Notes: a model not told the origin generated them from the sequence alone. Shown: positions 26,902 to 36,797, numbered from the stretch's first letter. The stretch is DNA of 64,000 nucleotides from Paenibacillus xylanivorans (GCF_001280595.1 NZ_LITU01000065.1:93404-157403), one strand, 5' to 3'. Translations and numbers: made by a program.

Positions 26902-28831
26902 TGTCGTTCGGAACAAACGAATTTACTTGGCCCATTTTCTGAGCAGTACGTTTTCGGTCATGATCTTTTTTACGTATGCGCTGCTCTTGTTTCACCCGGA
27001 TCTGAAGGATGGACTGAAAGGTTCAAGCGGGACAGTGAACATGCTTGCTAATCAGGGATTTCTGATTGCAGAGATCATTATTTTCATCTTTTCGTTTCTG
27101 TTTCTGCTCTATTCTGTAGGTTCATTTCTAAAGACGCGTAAAAAGGAATTCGGCATATTTCAAATCATTGGTATGACACGTAAACAGATGAACCGACTGT
27201 TATTTATGGAAAACTTGTGCATAGGATTGGCCGCCATTGTGGCAGGCGTTGGATTAGGAATGATCTTTGCCAAGCTGATCCTGTTGATCTGCGGTTCGAT
27301 GCTGGCTGTGGAAGAAAGTCTCCGATTCTATTTTCCATTAAAAGCAATCGCACTTACTGTCGGAGCATTTCTGCTGCTGTTTGTTGTGATTGCGCTGAGC
27401 TCATCTCTGCTGATGCGCAAAGGGTCATTGATTGACCTTGTAAAATCAGAGGAAAAACCAAAACCCGAGCCAAAGGCTTCTCGTCTTTTAGCACTTCTCT
27501 CCGTCATACTCATTGGGGGTGGATATGCGGGTGTATTTGCCTTTGTATGGATCACATACTCTTTCCCTTTGCTGCTTGGTAGTGTTGTTTTGGTTATTGC
27601 AGGCACGTATCTGTTATTCACCCAACTTAGTGTGTATGCCATTCGGGCGCTCAAAGGCAATAAGCGTTTGTTTTTCCGCAAAACGAATTTGCTGTTTCTT
27701 TCCGAACTTACCTATCGAATGAAAGATAATGCGGTCATGTTTTTTATGGTAAGTGTGATCTCGGCTTCCGCCTTTACAGGCATTGGTACGATGCTGGCGA
27801 TCGCTGATCCGGGATTGTCATCCATGACGAATCCATATGCGTTTACTTACCAAAATTCATGGGATACACCTAACGCAGAACGCCACGTCAGGAAGATCGA
27901 AGAAACACTCATTGATAATGAAGTTCCGTATCAAAAAGGAAGTTATATTCCGCTGTATGACAACGAGGGCAACTATATCATCAAACTCAGTGAGTATAAT
28001 AATCTTGCGAAGGCACTCGGTTACAAAGAGCGAACTCTGGAGAATGGCAACGACTCATTTATGACTCCGGGTAATCTTACGAGTCGCAAGACGTTACGTG
28101 CAAAGGTCGGGCAGGGTTCAACTCAGAAAAATATCGATATGAGGGTTGGAGAAACAAATAAAAAGGTACGTCTAACAACACCTGAAACCGAGATCGTCAT
28201 CCCGGTTGAATATACAAGGGACGTGTATGTGGTTTCCAATGAGCTGTACGATAAAATGAATAAGGAATTTAAGAATGAAATCCAAGCGGATGAAAATTTT
28301 TATTTCGATAAAAAAACTCAATTTGTTGTGACAGATTGGATGGGAACGCGGAAGTTTGCTCCTGATCTGATCGAATCCATTCAAAATGACTCAGATGGTC
28401 AGGGCTACTTCGAGATCAGCGCTCTCGTGCTGGATTGGCTTAATTCCAAACAAACTAATGGTATTATCCTAATTCTAAGTGGATTGATTGGCATTGTCTT
28501 TTTCACCTTTGCTGCAAGTTTTACCTACTTCCGGTTATATGCTGATCTGGAACGGGATGAAGAGCAGTACCGCATGATTGGTAAGATGGGACTGAGTCAC
28601 CCGGAGCTTCGCAACATCGTAACCAGACAGCTGGTATTGATGTTTTTCCTACCAATAGTGTTGGCCATTACCCACAGTTCCGTTGCATTTGTCGCATTGC
28701 AGCAGTTGGTTGATTTCTCTGTTATGGGTTATACTTTGCGCATTTTCCTCGTATTTGCATCCATGCAGATTCTATTTTTCCTGCTGGTACGCTGGCGCTA
28801 TCTGCGTCATATGTATGCCAAATTGATCTAA
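26873..28831 (+). CDS. bceB: BceB-type ABC transporter permease
   Basis: 652 residues with ten predicted helices. FtsX-type domains are visible at about 55-185 (KKEFGIFQIIGMTRKQMNRL) and 530-650, and a large extracytoplasmic domain of about 190 residues lies between helices 7 and 8 (about 310-515), the diagnostic layout of BceB/VraG permeases. That domain determines which antimicrobial peptide is recognised and how signal passes to the kinase. The operon ends at a strong terminator. Confidence 0.88.
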   Translation: MNFRQFAIYNVVRNKRIYLAHFLSSTFSVMIFFTYALLLFHPDLKDGLKGSSGTVNMLANQGFLIAEIIIFIFSFLFLLYSVGSFLKTRKKEFGIFQIIGMTRKQMNRLLFMENLCIGLAAIVAGVGLGMIFAKLILLICGSMLAVEESLRFYFPLKAIALTVGAFLLLFVVIALSSSLLMRKGSLIDLVKSEEKPKPEPKASRLLALLSVILIGGGYAGVFAFVWITYSFPLLLGSVVLVIAGTYLLFTQLSVYAIRALKGNKRLFFRKTNLLFLSELTYRMKDNAVMFFMVSVISASAFTGIGTMLAIADPGLSSMTNPYAFTYQNSWDTPNAERHVRKIEETLIDNEVPYQKGSYIPLYDNEGNYIIKLSEYNNLAKALGYKERTLENGNDSFMTPGNLTSRKTLRAKVGQGSTQKNIDMRVGETNKKVRLTTPETEIVIPVEYTRDVYVVSNELYDKMNKEFKNEIQADENFYFDKKTQFVVTDWMGTRKFAPDLIESIQNDSDGQGYFEISALVLDWLNSKQTNGIILILSGLIGIVFFTFAASFTYFRLYADLERDEEQYRMIGKMGLSHPELRNIVTRQLVLMFFLPIVLAITHSSVAFVALQQLVDFSVMGYTLRIFLVFASMQILFFLLVRWRYLRHMYAKLI

Positions 28832-28845
28832 TATAAATCAAATAG

Positions 28846-28886
28846 AACAGACACCGGACCTTAGGTTCGGTGTCTGTTGACTTTTT
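28846..28886 (+). terminator. Strong intrinsic terminator of the Bce module
   Basis: 15-bp stem AACAGACACCGGACC / GGTTCGGTGTCTGTT with a 3-nt loop, then GACTTTTTC. Confidence 0.85.
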
Positions 28887-28906
28887 CCTCCAAAGCAAAG
28901 TACTAT
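28877..28906 (+). promoter_or_regulatory. Possible promoter of the HpaB-type gene
   Basis: TTGACT (28877-28882) at the edge of the terminator, 18 bp, TACTAT (28901-28906). Confidence 0.35.
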
Positions 28907-28913
28907 TTCAATA

Positions 28914-28928
28914 GATACAATATGTATC
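28914..28928. promoter_or_regulatory. Operator-like palindrome GATACAATATGTATC
   Basis: Perfect 6-3-6 palindrome, 29 bp before the start codon and just after the candidate -10. It matches the site at 19583-19597 in 14 of 15 bases. Confidence 0.6.
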
Positions 28929-28956
28929 GTTCTAGTTACTGAGAAGGAGGATTACA

Positions 28957-30399
28957 TTGAGCATAACGATGTCCCGTGGACAAGCTTATCTGCAACGATT
29001 GAACGATGAACGGAATGTATGGCTGGATGGAGAACGTGTTCGCGTAACCGAGCATCCTGCCTTCCGGGGAACCTTGCAAACGATTGAAAGTCTGTTCAAT
29101 CTGGTGGATGATGCGGACACGAGAGAAACAGTGGCTTATTGGGATGAGCAGACGAATGGATATGTACATCAGGCTTTTCAAGTACCCCGCAATGCTCAGG
29201 AGATCAGCAACAGGGCGGCAGCCTTTCGATTGTGGTCTGATCGCACCTACGGGGTAATGAGCCGTCTCTCGGATTACGCTCGATCCCGCCTGACTGGATG
29301 GTACGCCACACGGGATGCCATGGCTGTATATGACCCGGCATATGGAGGTAAAATAGCTACCTATTATGATGAAGCAAAACGTAAGGATGCCTTCCTGACC
29401 ATTGTGCAGCGGGACCCGCAAATTAATCGTGCTCTGCCTGTCGGGGAAGATGAAGATGCGATGCTTCGAATTATTCGTACCAATACAGAGGGCGTTGTCC
29501 TCCGTGGTGCCAAGATGGTGGCAACTGCTGCTCCATATGCGGATGATATCATTGCATATCCGATTCAGCGCATTCCTGGACATCGCCCGGAATTGGGGCA
29601 TATGGTTATTGTGGCAACAGGCAGTCCAGGATTACATATGGTATGTAGAGAATCTTTTGCAACATCAGATTCAGATACTGCTCATCCGCTCAGTAGTCAG
29701 TATGATGAGATGGATGCTGTATTATTTTTTGACGACGTATTCGTACCGTGGGAGCGTGTACTGCTGCACAACAATCCGGAAGCGGTATGGCAGATTCGCT
29801 GCAACGTGGCATCCTCCAGTTTGGCTTACCATCAGAGCGTTATTCGGCTGCATTCGAAGCTAGAATTCATTACAGCCATCACGTCTTCTATTGCCAAGGA
29901 AATTGGAGTGGATTCCTTCCTGAACGTACAAGAACAGCTTGGGGAGATGGTCAGCCAGATGCATACGATTGAAGGACTCATCATTGCATCTGAGGCACAG
30001 GCTACACCGGATGTTCATGGTAACTGGCTACCAGCATTCAAATATATCGAAACAGCCCGTAATCTGGGGACCCGTTATTACCCACGCGCTGTTGAGATTT
30101 TGAAGACTATAGCCGCAGGTGGCCTTATTCAGATCCCTTCCGGGAAGCTGGAGTTCGAAGGAAGTATCAGCCCCATGATGAACAAGTATCTTGGAGGCGT
30201 AACGATGCAGGCACCAGAGAAGATTCGATTATTTCAGCTCGCCTGGGAGCTGACGGGAAGTCCCTTGGGAGCCAGACATGATCTGTATGAACGTTTCTAT
30301 GCCGGTGACCCGGTACGCAATCGGGCGAGTCAGTATGTGCAGTATGACAAGGACCGATTATATGCACGGGTTGAACCATGGTTACATAGCAAGGGATGA
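28957..30399 (+). CDS. HpaB-family FAD-dependent aromatic monooxygenase
   Basis: 480 residues across the full 4-hydroxyphenylacetate 3-hydroxylase large-subunit fold: N-terminal domain with TYGVMSRLSDYARSRLTGW, a central beta domain with the VLFFDDVFVPWERV signature, and a C-terminal helical bundle with GGLIQIPSGKLEFEG. It would hydroxylate a phenol using FADH2 delivered by a separate reductase, and no HpaC-like reductase is nearby. Start is TTG 28957 with AAGGAGGAT upstream. Related proteins act on other phenolics and some are dehydratases, so the substrate is open. Confidence 0.8.
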   Translation: MSITMSRGQAYLQRLNDERNVWLDGERVRVTEHPAFRGTLQTIESLFNLVDDADTRETVAYWDEQTNGYVHQAFQVPRNAQEISNRAAAFRLWSDRTYGVMSRLSDYARSRLTGWYATRDAMAVYDPAYGGKIATYYDEAKRKDAFLTIVQRDPQINRALPVGEDEDAMLRIIRTNTEGVVLRGAKMVATAAPYADDIIAYPIQRIPGHRPELGHMVIVATGSPGLHMVCRESFATSDSDTAHPLSSQYDEMDAVLFFDDVFVPWERVLLHNNPEAVWQIRCNVASSSLAYHQSVIRLHSKLEFITAITSSIAKEIGVDSFLNVQEQLGEMVSQMHTIEGLIIASEAQATPDVHGNWLPAFKYIETARNLGTRYYPRAVEILKTIAAGGLIQIPSGKLEFEGSISPMMNKYLGGVTMQAPEKIRLFQLAWELTGSPLGARHDLYERFYAGDPVRNRASQYVQYDKDRLYARVEPWLHSKG

Positions 30400-30616
30400 A
30401 TGATACTGAAGAAACGTTGCTTGTTTTTCTTTGTGTTTAAAGCTCTGGCCTGATGCCCGGGCTTTTTATTTAGGTTATCTTTAGAAATGGTTTAGATTGA
30501 ATTAAGAGACGTAGTATATAGTAGTAACGTATAGACATATGAACCATAGGAAACGGGATGTGCGGATACGAACTCTAATGAAAACTGAATTTTGAAATAG
30601 GAATGAGAGGATTTGC

Positions 30617-31324
30617 ATGAGATACACATTATTAATTGCAGATGACGAACCCGAAATTGTGGAACTGCTTCAGCTGTACCTGGAGAAGGACTACAACATT
30701 GTGACAGCCGTTAATGGAGTAGATGCGCTACAGTGTATCCGTTCAACTCAGATCGATCTGGTCATACTGGATATTATGATGCCCGTGATGGATGGACTGC
30801 AATTGATCAAACAAATCAGGTCCACACACCATATGCCTGTTCTGTTCCTGTCGGCCAAAAGCCAGGATCATGACAAAATCCTTGGACTCGGATTAGGTGC
30901 TGATGACTATATCTCGAAGCCCTTTAATCCGTTGGAGATTGTCGCCAGAGTGGAAGCTTTGCTCAGGAGAGTCAATCAATTTGATGCACCGGACGTGCCT
31001 GCTGTCAAAGAGATGAATCTTGTGCTCGGTGAGCTTAGGCTTGATCGATCCCAATGTATCCTGTTTCGCTCAGGGAAGCCTGTAACGTTGACCTCTACAG
31101 AATACAAAATCGTAGAGCTTTTGCTCGAGCAGCCAGGCCGTGTCTTCACCCGCAAAAAAATATACGAAGCCGTCTGGGGAGATTACTACGCGCACGAGGA
31201 CAGTACGATCATGGTACATATCAGTAATATTCGGGAGAAGATCGAGCGTGACTCCAGGCAACCGGAATATTTAAAAACGATAAGGGGACTGGGATACAAA
31301 ATTGAAGCGCCCATGGAAAGCTAG
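30617..31324 (+). CDS. OmpR-family response regulator
   Basis: 235 residues with receiver features ADDEPE, phospho-acceptor in LVILDIMMPVMDG, LSAKSQ and KPFNP, then a winged helix ending TIRGLGYKIE. It overlaps its kinase by 23 nt. Targets unknown; the downstream AI-2E-type permease is separated by about 100 nt and may or may not be under its control. Confidence 0.92.
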   Translation: MRYTLLIADDEPEIVELLQLYLEKDYNIVTAVNGVDALQCIRSTQIDLVILDIMMPVMDGLQLIKQIRSTHHMPVLFLSAKSQDHDKILGLGLGADDYISKPFNPLEIVARVEALLRRVNQFDAPDVPAVKEMNLVLGELRLDRSQCILFRSGKPVTLTSTEYKIVELLLEQPGRVFTRKKIYEAVWGDYYAHEDSTIMVHISNIREKIERDSRQPEYLKTIRGLGYKIEAPMES

Positions 31325-32753
31325 AGAAAAGAGACTATTGCAAACGTCCCTGACCCTGGACTTTTTGCTGTTCAACTTCTTTTTGTTGCTACTGGTAGCA
31401 ATCGTCTACATTATCATTACTCTGGATGTGGTCGATTTCCGCATTTCGGATCAGGTGGTTGATCCCGATCTGAATGTGGAGGCGCATGTGTATGTGACAG
31501 AACTGGAGAACGAATGGCTGTCCGGTAGTTCAGATGAGGCCAATAATACCGAGATTCAGCGTCTCAAGGACAGCGGGGGATGGATTGAAGTGCTCGATGC
31601 GGATCGCAGGGTCATTCGTTATATCGGGGACAAGCAGGATACGTTCACTCAATACAGTGAAGCCGAACTATATGAAGGACTCGAAAACCGAAATGAACAG
31701 CCGTACTACTACTCCATTAGTCCGCTATCGACAGATGGAACTGCTGAGTACGTTTTGCTAAAGATTCCGCGTGAGCTGGTCAGTGTGCGAATTAACGATA
31801 ATCAACTGATTACCAATTTGAAGCATCCATTATCGTTTTACATTATGATTGGGATCGGGCTGGTCTTGCTGCTGATATTTGTATACAGCTATTGGGTCGC
31901 CCGGCGAATCAAAAAACCGCTGAGTATTCTTTCTCTAGGTCTTACCCAGATGATTCAGGGGAATTATAGTACACGCATGTCCATCTCGGCAGAGAGGGAA
32001 TTTGTCCAGATCGGTGAAACCTTCAATTATATGGCGGACGTCATTGAGAATACATCTGCGGAGAAACGATATGCCGAAGAGAGCAAACAGCGACTGATTG
32101 TGGACCTGTCACATGATCTCAAGACCCCGATCACGAGTATTCAGGGATACGCCCAGGCTTTGGTGGAAGGGCGCGGGGAAGATAAGGACAGGCAGCAGCG
32201 ATATCTGGGGTATATCTACAACAAGTCCGTTCAGGTCGCGCGTATGATTCAGAATATGCTGGAATTGCTCAAAGTGGATTCACCTGACTTCCGTATGCAC
32301 ATTCAGCAGCGGGAAATCGGCGAATTTGTACGTGAGATCATGGCGGATACGTATGGTGAGATTGAGCAGAACCATTTTGGCCTGCATGTGCTCGTTCCTG
32401 ATGAAGAGATCTATGCAAGGTATGATCCGGAACTGCTGTCCAGAGTGATTCAGAACCTGATTACAAACGCCTTGTCCTACAATCCACGGGGAACGGAGCT
32501 GCGTATGGAGTTAATTCCAATGGACAACCATGTCGTTATTGAGGTCGCTGATACCGGTGTGGGTATCCCTCAGGAGTTGTGGGCAACCATCTTTGATCCA
32601 TTTGTGCGAGGGGATGAGGCGCGTACGGGAACCGGAGGGACTGGACTTGGACTGGCGATTGCGCGGCGAAACACCGAGAAGATGGGTGGACGATTAACAC
32701 TTTCCCGGCGCGGACGTGAGACGACGGTGTTCACTATACAGATTCCGAAATAA
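31302..32753 (+). CDS. Sensor histidine kinase
   Basis: 483 residues. Helix 1 near 18-42 and helix 2 near 180-200 flank a roughly 135-residue extracytoplasmic sensor. HAMP (RRIKKPLSILSLGLTQMIQGNY) is followed by the phospho-His box LSHDLKTPITSIQGYAQ and ATPase boxes NLITNALSYNP, DTGVGIPQEL and GTGLGLAIA. The start TTG 31302 lies inside the regulator gene; a later start is possible. The sensor does not match a ligand-binding family I can name. Confidence 0.88.
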   Translation: MKRPWKAREKRLLQTSLTLDFLLFNFFLLLLVAIVYIIITLDVVDFRISDQVVDPDLNVEAHVYVTELENEWLSGSSDEANNTEIQRLKDSGGWIEVLDADRRVIRYIGDKQDTFTQYSEAELYEGLENRNEQPYYYSISPLSTDGTAEYVLLKIPRELVSVRINDNQLITNLKHPLSFYIMIGIGLVLLLIFVYSYWVARRIKKPLSILSLGLTQMIQGNYSTRMSISAEREFVQIGETFNYMADVIENTSAEKRYAEESKQRLIVDLSHDLKTPITSIQGYAQALVEGRGEDKDRQQRYLGYIYNKSVQVARMIQNMLELLKVDSPDFRMHIQQREIGEFVREIMADTYGEIEQNHFGLHVLVPDEEIYARYDPELLSRVIQNLITNALSYNPRGTELRMELIPMDNHVVIEVADTGVGIPQELWATIFDPFVRGDEARTGTGGTGLGLAIARRNTEKMGGRLTLSRRGRETTVFTIQIPK

Positions 32754-32853
32754 AGAACCGACATAAAGGATAAGGTTGACATAAACATTCTGTCATTCTG
32801 ATCGCATTTTGCAAAATGCTCATATAGAAAAGGTTAAGTGGAGGGGAAACTTT

Positions 32854-33933
32854 TTGTTAAAAGTAAATTCGTTTGTACGTTTCAGTATTGCACTGGCACT
32901 GATACTGATTAATATCTATCTGTTATCACGTGTCAGTTTCATTTTCCAACCGCTTGTTACCATGATTACGGTGATTACCGTGCCGATGATGCTGTCCGTA
33001 TTCTTTTATTATCTGCTGCGGCCACTCGTCAATTACATGGAAAAAAAGAAGCTGAATCGCACACTTAGCATTTTGCTGATCTATCTGGTGTTTGGTATAC
33101 TGTTCGCCCTGTTTATTATAGGACTATGGCCTTCACTCCGCGAGCAGTTGATCAATCTGGTAGATAACGCACCAAATCTGCTTAATTCACTAAGTTTGCA
33201 GCTCAAAGAGCTTGAACAGAACGGTGCCATTACGGCTTTGTTCCCGGAAGGGTCGACTCCGTTTTCGCAGATTACCGATTACATTAACAAAGGCTTCACC
33301 TTTGTAACGAACTATGTGAGTGGATTCTTCTCACTCATCTCAAGCTTTGCGATTGTTCTGTTCACCTTCCCGATCATTTTGTTCTATATGCTGAAGCAGG
33401 GAGAGAAATTCGGTCGTAAGCTGGTGCACATTGCACCAAAACGCTTCCAAAAAGACAGCCGTGAAGTAGTACTTGAGATCGATCAGGCGTTAAGTGGCTT
33501 TATCGTGGGACGAGTTCTCGTGAATCTGGCACTTGGCGTGCTGATGTATATTGGTTTTCTGATCATTGGTCTACCATATGCACTGCTGTTAACTGTAATT
33601 GCGGTCATTATGAACTTTGTTCCGTTTATCGGGGCGATCCTGTCTTCCGTTCCTATTGTCATTATGGGACTGGTGGTATCCCCTTCGGTTGCGATATGGT
33701 CACTCATTATTATTCTCGTAGCACAGCAAATACAGGATAATCTGGTTGCACCGTATGTATTCGGCAAAAAACTCGATATTCACCCGCTCACCACCATTAT
33801 ATTGGTGTTGGGTGCAGGAGATCTGGGCGGCATTATTGCCATTCTGATTATCATCCCTGTCTACATGATCGTTAAAATTATTTTGGTTCGAATCTATCAG
33901 CTTTTCTTCAAGGACAAATGGCAGAACGCTTAA
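32854..33933 (+). CDS. AI-2E family (PerM/YtvI-type) membrane transporter
   Basis: 359 residues with about eight helices in the characteristic pattern: two N-terminal pairs, a soluble section around 90-150, then four C-terminal helices. The family motif region FVPFIGAILSSVPIVIMGL and the ending APYVFGKKLDIHPLT are visible. Members are put forward as exporters of small molecules or Na+(Li+)/H+ antiporters, and the AI-2 link is only proven for few. The start is TTG 32854 with GGAGGGG 8 nt upstream. Confidence 0.85.
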   Translation: MLKVNSFVRFSIALALILINIYLLSRVSFIFQPLVTMITVITVPMMLSVFFYYLLRPLVNYMEKKKLNRTLSILLIYLVFGILFALFIIGLWPSLREQLINLVDNAPNLLNSLSLQLKELEQNGAITALFPEGSTPFSQITDYINKGFTFVTNYVSGFFSLISSFAIVLFTFPIILFYMLKQGEKFGRKLVHIAPKRFQKDSREVVLEIDQALSGFIVGRVLVNLALGVLMYIGFLIIGLPYALLLTVIAVIMNFVPFIGAILSSVPIVIMGLVVSPSVAIWSLIIILVAQQIQDNLVAPYVFGKKLDIHPLTTIILVLGAGDLGGIIAILIIIPVYMIVKIILVRIYQLFFKDKWQNA

Positions 33934-33966
33934 ACATTTATAACTTATATAGAAGGAGTGGAAATT

Positions 33967-34365
33967 ATGTCTGAAATCATCCCACAACCATACACTGAAC
34001 CTGAGTATATTGAGCCACAATCTGTTCAAATGGGCGCCATTCATATTTCCAACGATGTCGTATCCAAAATTGTCGGCATGGCCGCTCAAACTACAGAGGG
34101 AATATCCTCCATGTCTGTTGGTCTTACCGAAGGAATCGCCAAGAGCATCAGCGGAAAGAGCTTGCAAAAAGGGATTGACGTTGCGATCAAAGATGACCAG
34201 GCATCCATCCAACTACGAATCAATGTTCAATTTGGTAAAAAGATGCATGAAGTCTGTCAGGAACTTCAACATAATGTGCAGCAAGCTGTGGAGCAATTAA
34301 CAGGCATTATGGTAAATGAAATTAAAGTTCAAGTGGTAGGCGTAACCATGCAGGAGCAGGTTTAA
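33967..34365 (+). CDS. Asp23/Gls24-family envelope stress protein
   Basis: 132 residues with the Asp23/YloU fold: AIHISNDVVSKIVGMAAQTTEGI at the start, then SISGKSLQKGIDVAIKD and the C-terminal strands INVQFGKKMHEVCQELQHNVQQAVEQLTG. Family members are abundant alkaline- or envelope-stress proteins, some membrane-anchored by partners. AAGGAGTGG lies 6 nt before ATG 33967. It follows the AI-2E-type gene by 33 nt and ends at a strong bidirectional terminator, so the two are likely one operon. Confidence 0.87.
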   Translation: MSEIIPQPYTEPEYIEPQSVQMGAIHISNDVVSKIVGMAAQTTEGISSMSVGLTEGIAKSISGKSLQKGIDVAIKDDQASIQLRINVQFGKKMHEVCQELQHNVQQAVEQLTGIMVNEIKVQVVGVTMQEQV

Positions 34366-34431
34366 AGCAGAACGTGCAGAACGAATGGAATTCAGCCATA
34401 AGCAGGTAGGTATATCCTGTCTAAAATTACA

Positions 34432-34478
34432 AAAACAGCACCATCCCATTAGCTGCATAAATGGGATGGTGCTGTTTT
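34432..34478. terminator. Bidirectional terminator between the Asp23 and AraC-type genes
   Basis: Perfect 19-bp stem (34432-34450 and 34460-34478) with A4 and T4 at its ends. The stop codon of the convergent AraC-type gene sits at the loop edge. Confidence 0.9.
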
Positions 34479-35294
34479 GTGTTTCCGATAATACGTAGGG
34501 GCTTCGCCCATGACTTTTTTGAACATTTTCGAGAAAAGCAGCTGGTCGGCATATCCAACGGAACGGGAGATATCCCCAATGGTCAAAGCCGGGTCCAACG
34601 TCAGTTCAGCCGCCCTGCGCATCCGGTAATTGACCAGATAAGACTGAATGCTGGTGCCCATCTTGTCTTTAAAGAGGGAGCACAAGTAACTGCGCTGCAA
34701 CCCAACATGAGACGCAATGGACTGTACGGTTATGGTATTGGCATAATTAATCTCAATGAAATCCATCACCTGAGTGACATAGGTTTCCTTCGTGTAATCC
34801 TGGAACGGAATAGGTCTATCCTCACTGGCCCGATCGATCAATATGGAGAAAAACTGAAACAGTAATCCCGTCATGCTGATCTCCCAACCCTTATGGGTAT
34901 TACGAGAGCTGATCATGCGGTGCAGACAGGAGCGAATCTCGTCATCATCATTGCCCAGCTCAAAGATCGGATGGTGCTCAGACAGGCAACTCTGCTGCAG
35001 TAGCGAAGGACAGGTGCTTCCTTGGAAAGCAACCCAGCTATACTCCCACGGGTCATTCTGATCTGCTTCATAATGAACGACAGAATGGGGGACGATGAGA
35101 AAACCCTGTCCTTTGCGCAGCTCAACCTTTTTGCCTCCGACTTCGAATGTGCCTTTTCCGTCCAAAATGTAATGGATTTTGTAATAGTCTCGCATGGCCG
35201 GGCCGAAGTGGTGACCGGGTGCGCAAGCTTCTGTACCATAATGAAGGAGCTGCAGCTCCTGAAAGTGATTGTTTTTGCACATATACGTAATCAA
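34449..35294 (-). CDS. AraC-family transcriptional regulator
   Basis: 281 residues. The N-terminal cupin-like effector domain has HHFGPAMRDYYKIHYILDGKGTFEVGGK and LIVPHSVVHYEADQ; the C-terminal domain has two helix-turn-helix motifs, TVQSIASHVGLQRSYLCSLFK and TIGDISRSVGYADQLLFSKMFK. This is the sugar-responsive subgroup typical of Paenibacillus. The start is TTG 35294 with GGAG 8 nt upstream; the next in-frame ATG (35282) is too far from it. It is divergent from the aldo-keto reductase, its likely target. Confidence 0.88.
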   Translation of the reverse strand: MITYMCKNNHFQELQLLHYGTEACAPGHHFGPAMRDYYKIHYILDGKGTFEVGGKKVELRKGQGFLIVPHSVVHYEADQNDPWEYSWVAFQGSTCPSLLQQSCLSEHHPIFELGNDDDEIRSCLHRMISSRNTHKGWEISMTGLLFQFFSILIDRASEDRPIPFQDYTKETYVTQVMDFIEINYANTITVQSIASHVGLQRSYLCSLFKDKMGTSIQSYLVNYRMRRAAELTLDPALTIGDISRSVGYADQLLFSKMFKKVMGEAPTYYRKHKTAPSHLCS

Positions 35295-35497
35295 GGCTAT
35301 TCACTCCTATTTTGAAGTCGTTACATCTTGCATTTTAACATATAAAAGGTGAAAAGGAATCGTTTTATGAATATCCTTTGATGAAGATAACAATCATTTT
35401 TCCATATCGATGTAGTGAAATGCCATATCGTTTTGCTTTGAAAGTGTCTAAGATGAAAGGGTATTCAATAACTTTTACAGGAAAAGAGAGAATAACG

Positions 35498-36502
35498 ATG
35501 CCCTATACTGCGAATGAACAACGATACAGTGAAATGAAGTACGCACGCTCTGGCAAAAGCGGAATCAAGCTGCCGCAAATTGCTCTTGGCTTATGGCAGA
35601 ACTTTGGTGGAAATCGCACCCTTGATATTCAGGAAGAGATGATCCTGCGCGCATTCGATCTGGGGATTAACCATTTCGACCTGGCAAACAATTATGGGCC
35701 ACCTCCAGGATCAGCTGAAGAGAATTTCGGTGTGATTTTCAAAAAACATCTGCGTCCTTATCGCGACGAACTGCTCATCTCAACCAAAGCAGGTTATCAT
35801 ATGTGGAACGGTCCTTACGGCGAATGGGGTTCCCGCAAAAACCTGATTGCCAGTCTGGACCAAAGTTTGGGCCGTATGGGATTGGATTATGTAGATATTT
35901 TCTATCATCACCGTCCAGATCCGGAGACACCGCTCGAAGAAACGATGACTGCGCTGGATCATATCGTTAGACAGGGCAAAGCATTGTATGTAGGCCTGTC
36001 CAACTATGATGCCGAACAGACCAAAGAAGCCGTTACCATTTTACGTCGTCTCGGAACACCTTGTCTCGTTCACCAGCCGAACTACTCGATGCTGCATCGC
36101 TGGATTGAGGATGGATTGCAGGATGTGCTGGATGAGCATGGCGTAGGATCGATTGCATTCTGTCCGCTTGGCCGTGGTCAGTTGACGAATAAATATGTGG
36201 ACAAGATCAAGGAAGAGCGTGCCAAACCAACAGGCAATCTGAGAAAAGAAGCCTATACTGACGAACGGATTGCCAAGTTCGAAGCACTTCAGGCGGTTGC
36301 CGAGCGGAGAGGACAAACGATCTCCCAATTGGCACTGAACTGGATTTTACGTGGCAACCGGGTTACCTCAGCCTTGATCGGTGCTAGTCGTGTGTCCCAG
36401 ATCGAAGAAAACGTAGCTGCTCTTCAGGCACCAGATCTGACGACGGAAGAGCTGAATGAAATCGAAAGCATCTTGAATGGCATCGGAAATTACGCTTGGT
36501 AA
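35498..36502 (+). CDS. Aldo/keto reductase, YghZ-like
   Basis: 334 residues, TIM barrel. The catalytic tetrad of the superfamily is visible: Asp and Tyr in HFDLANNYGPPPGSAEE, Lys in ISTKAGYHMW, His in DIFYHHRPD. The GPPPGSAE loop is typical of the L-glyceraldehyde-3-phosphate reductase (YghZ/Gpr) group, which detoxifies aldehydes with NADPH; the ending GASRVSQIEENVAAL binds the cofactor phosphate. Placing the start at ATG 35498 drops a 40-residue extension that has no ribosome binding site. Confidence 0.87.
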   Translation: MPYTANEQRYSEMKYARSGKSGIKLPQIALGLWQNFGGNRTLDIQEEMILRAFDLGINHFDLANNYGPPPGSAEENFGVIFKKHLRPYRDELLISTKAGYHMWNGPYGEWGSRKNLIASLDQSLGRMGLDYVDIFYHHRPDPETPLEETMTALDHIVRQGKALYVGLSNYDAEQTKEAVTILRRLGTPCLVHQPNYSMLHRWIEDGLQDVLDEHGVGSIAFCPLGRGQLTNKYVDKIKEERAKPTGNLRKEAYTDERIAKFEALQAVAERRGQTISQLALNWILRGNRVTSALIGASRVSQIEENVAALQAPDLTTEELNEIESILNGIGNYAW

Positions 36503-36597
36503 GATTGTAACGGAGAGATAAGACTTTGAAGATTCAGAGTCATGTCTACAATGATTAAATCGATCCCATATGTTATAAATATGTTGGAATAACTAAG

Positions 36598-36629
36598 GTG
36601 TCTTCCTGTAGTCGGGAGGACTCTTTTTT
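36598..36629 (+). terminator. Intrinsic terminator after the aldo-keto reductase
   Basis: GTGTCTTCC / GGAGGACTC (one mismatch, one G-U) followed by six T. Confidence 0.65.
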
Positions 36630-36797
36630 GTCTTACTTATTATTTTTAATATGAGGAGATGGATCTTGAAGGGTATCGTTCTAATTGACCTGTGTTTATT
36701 TTTTTCTTAAACTATTTCATATCATAGCACCAGGTCCTAGGATTTAGGGTATAATATATAGATGCTATACATTTGAAATATGAAGGAGAGGCTCCAT

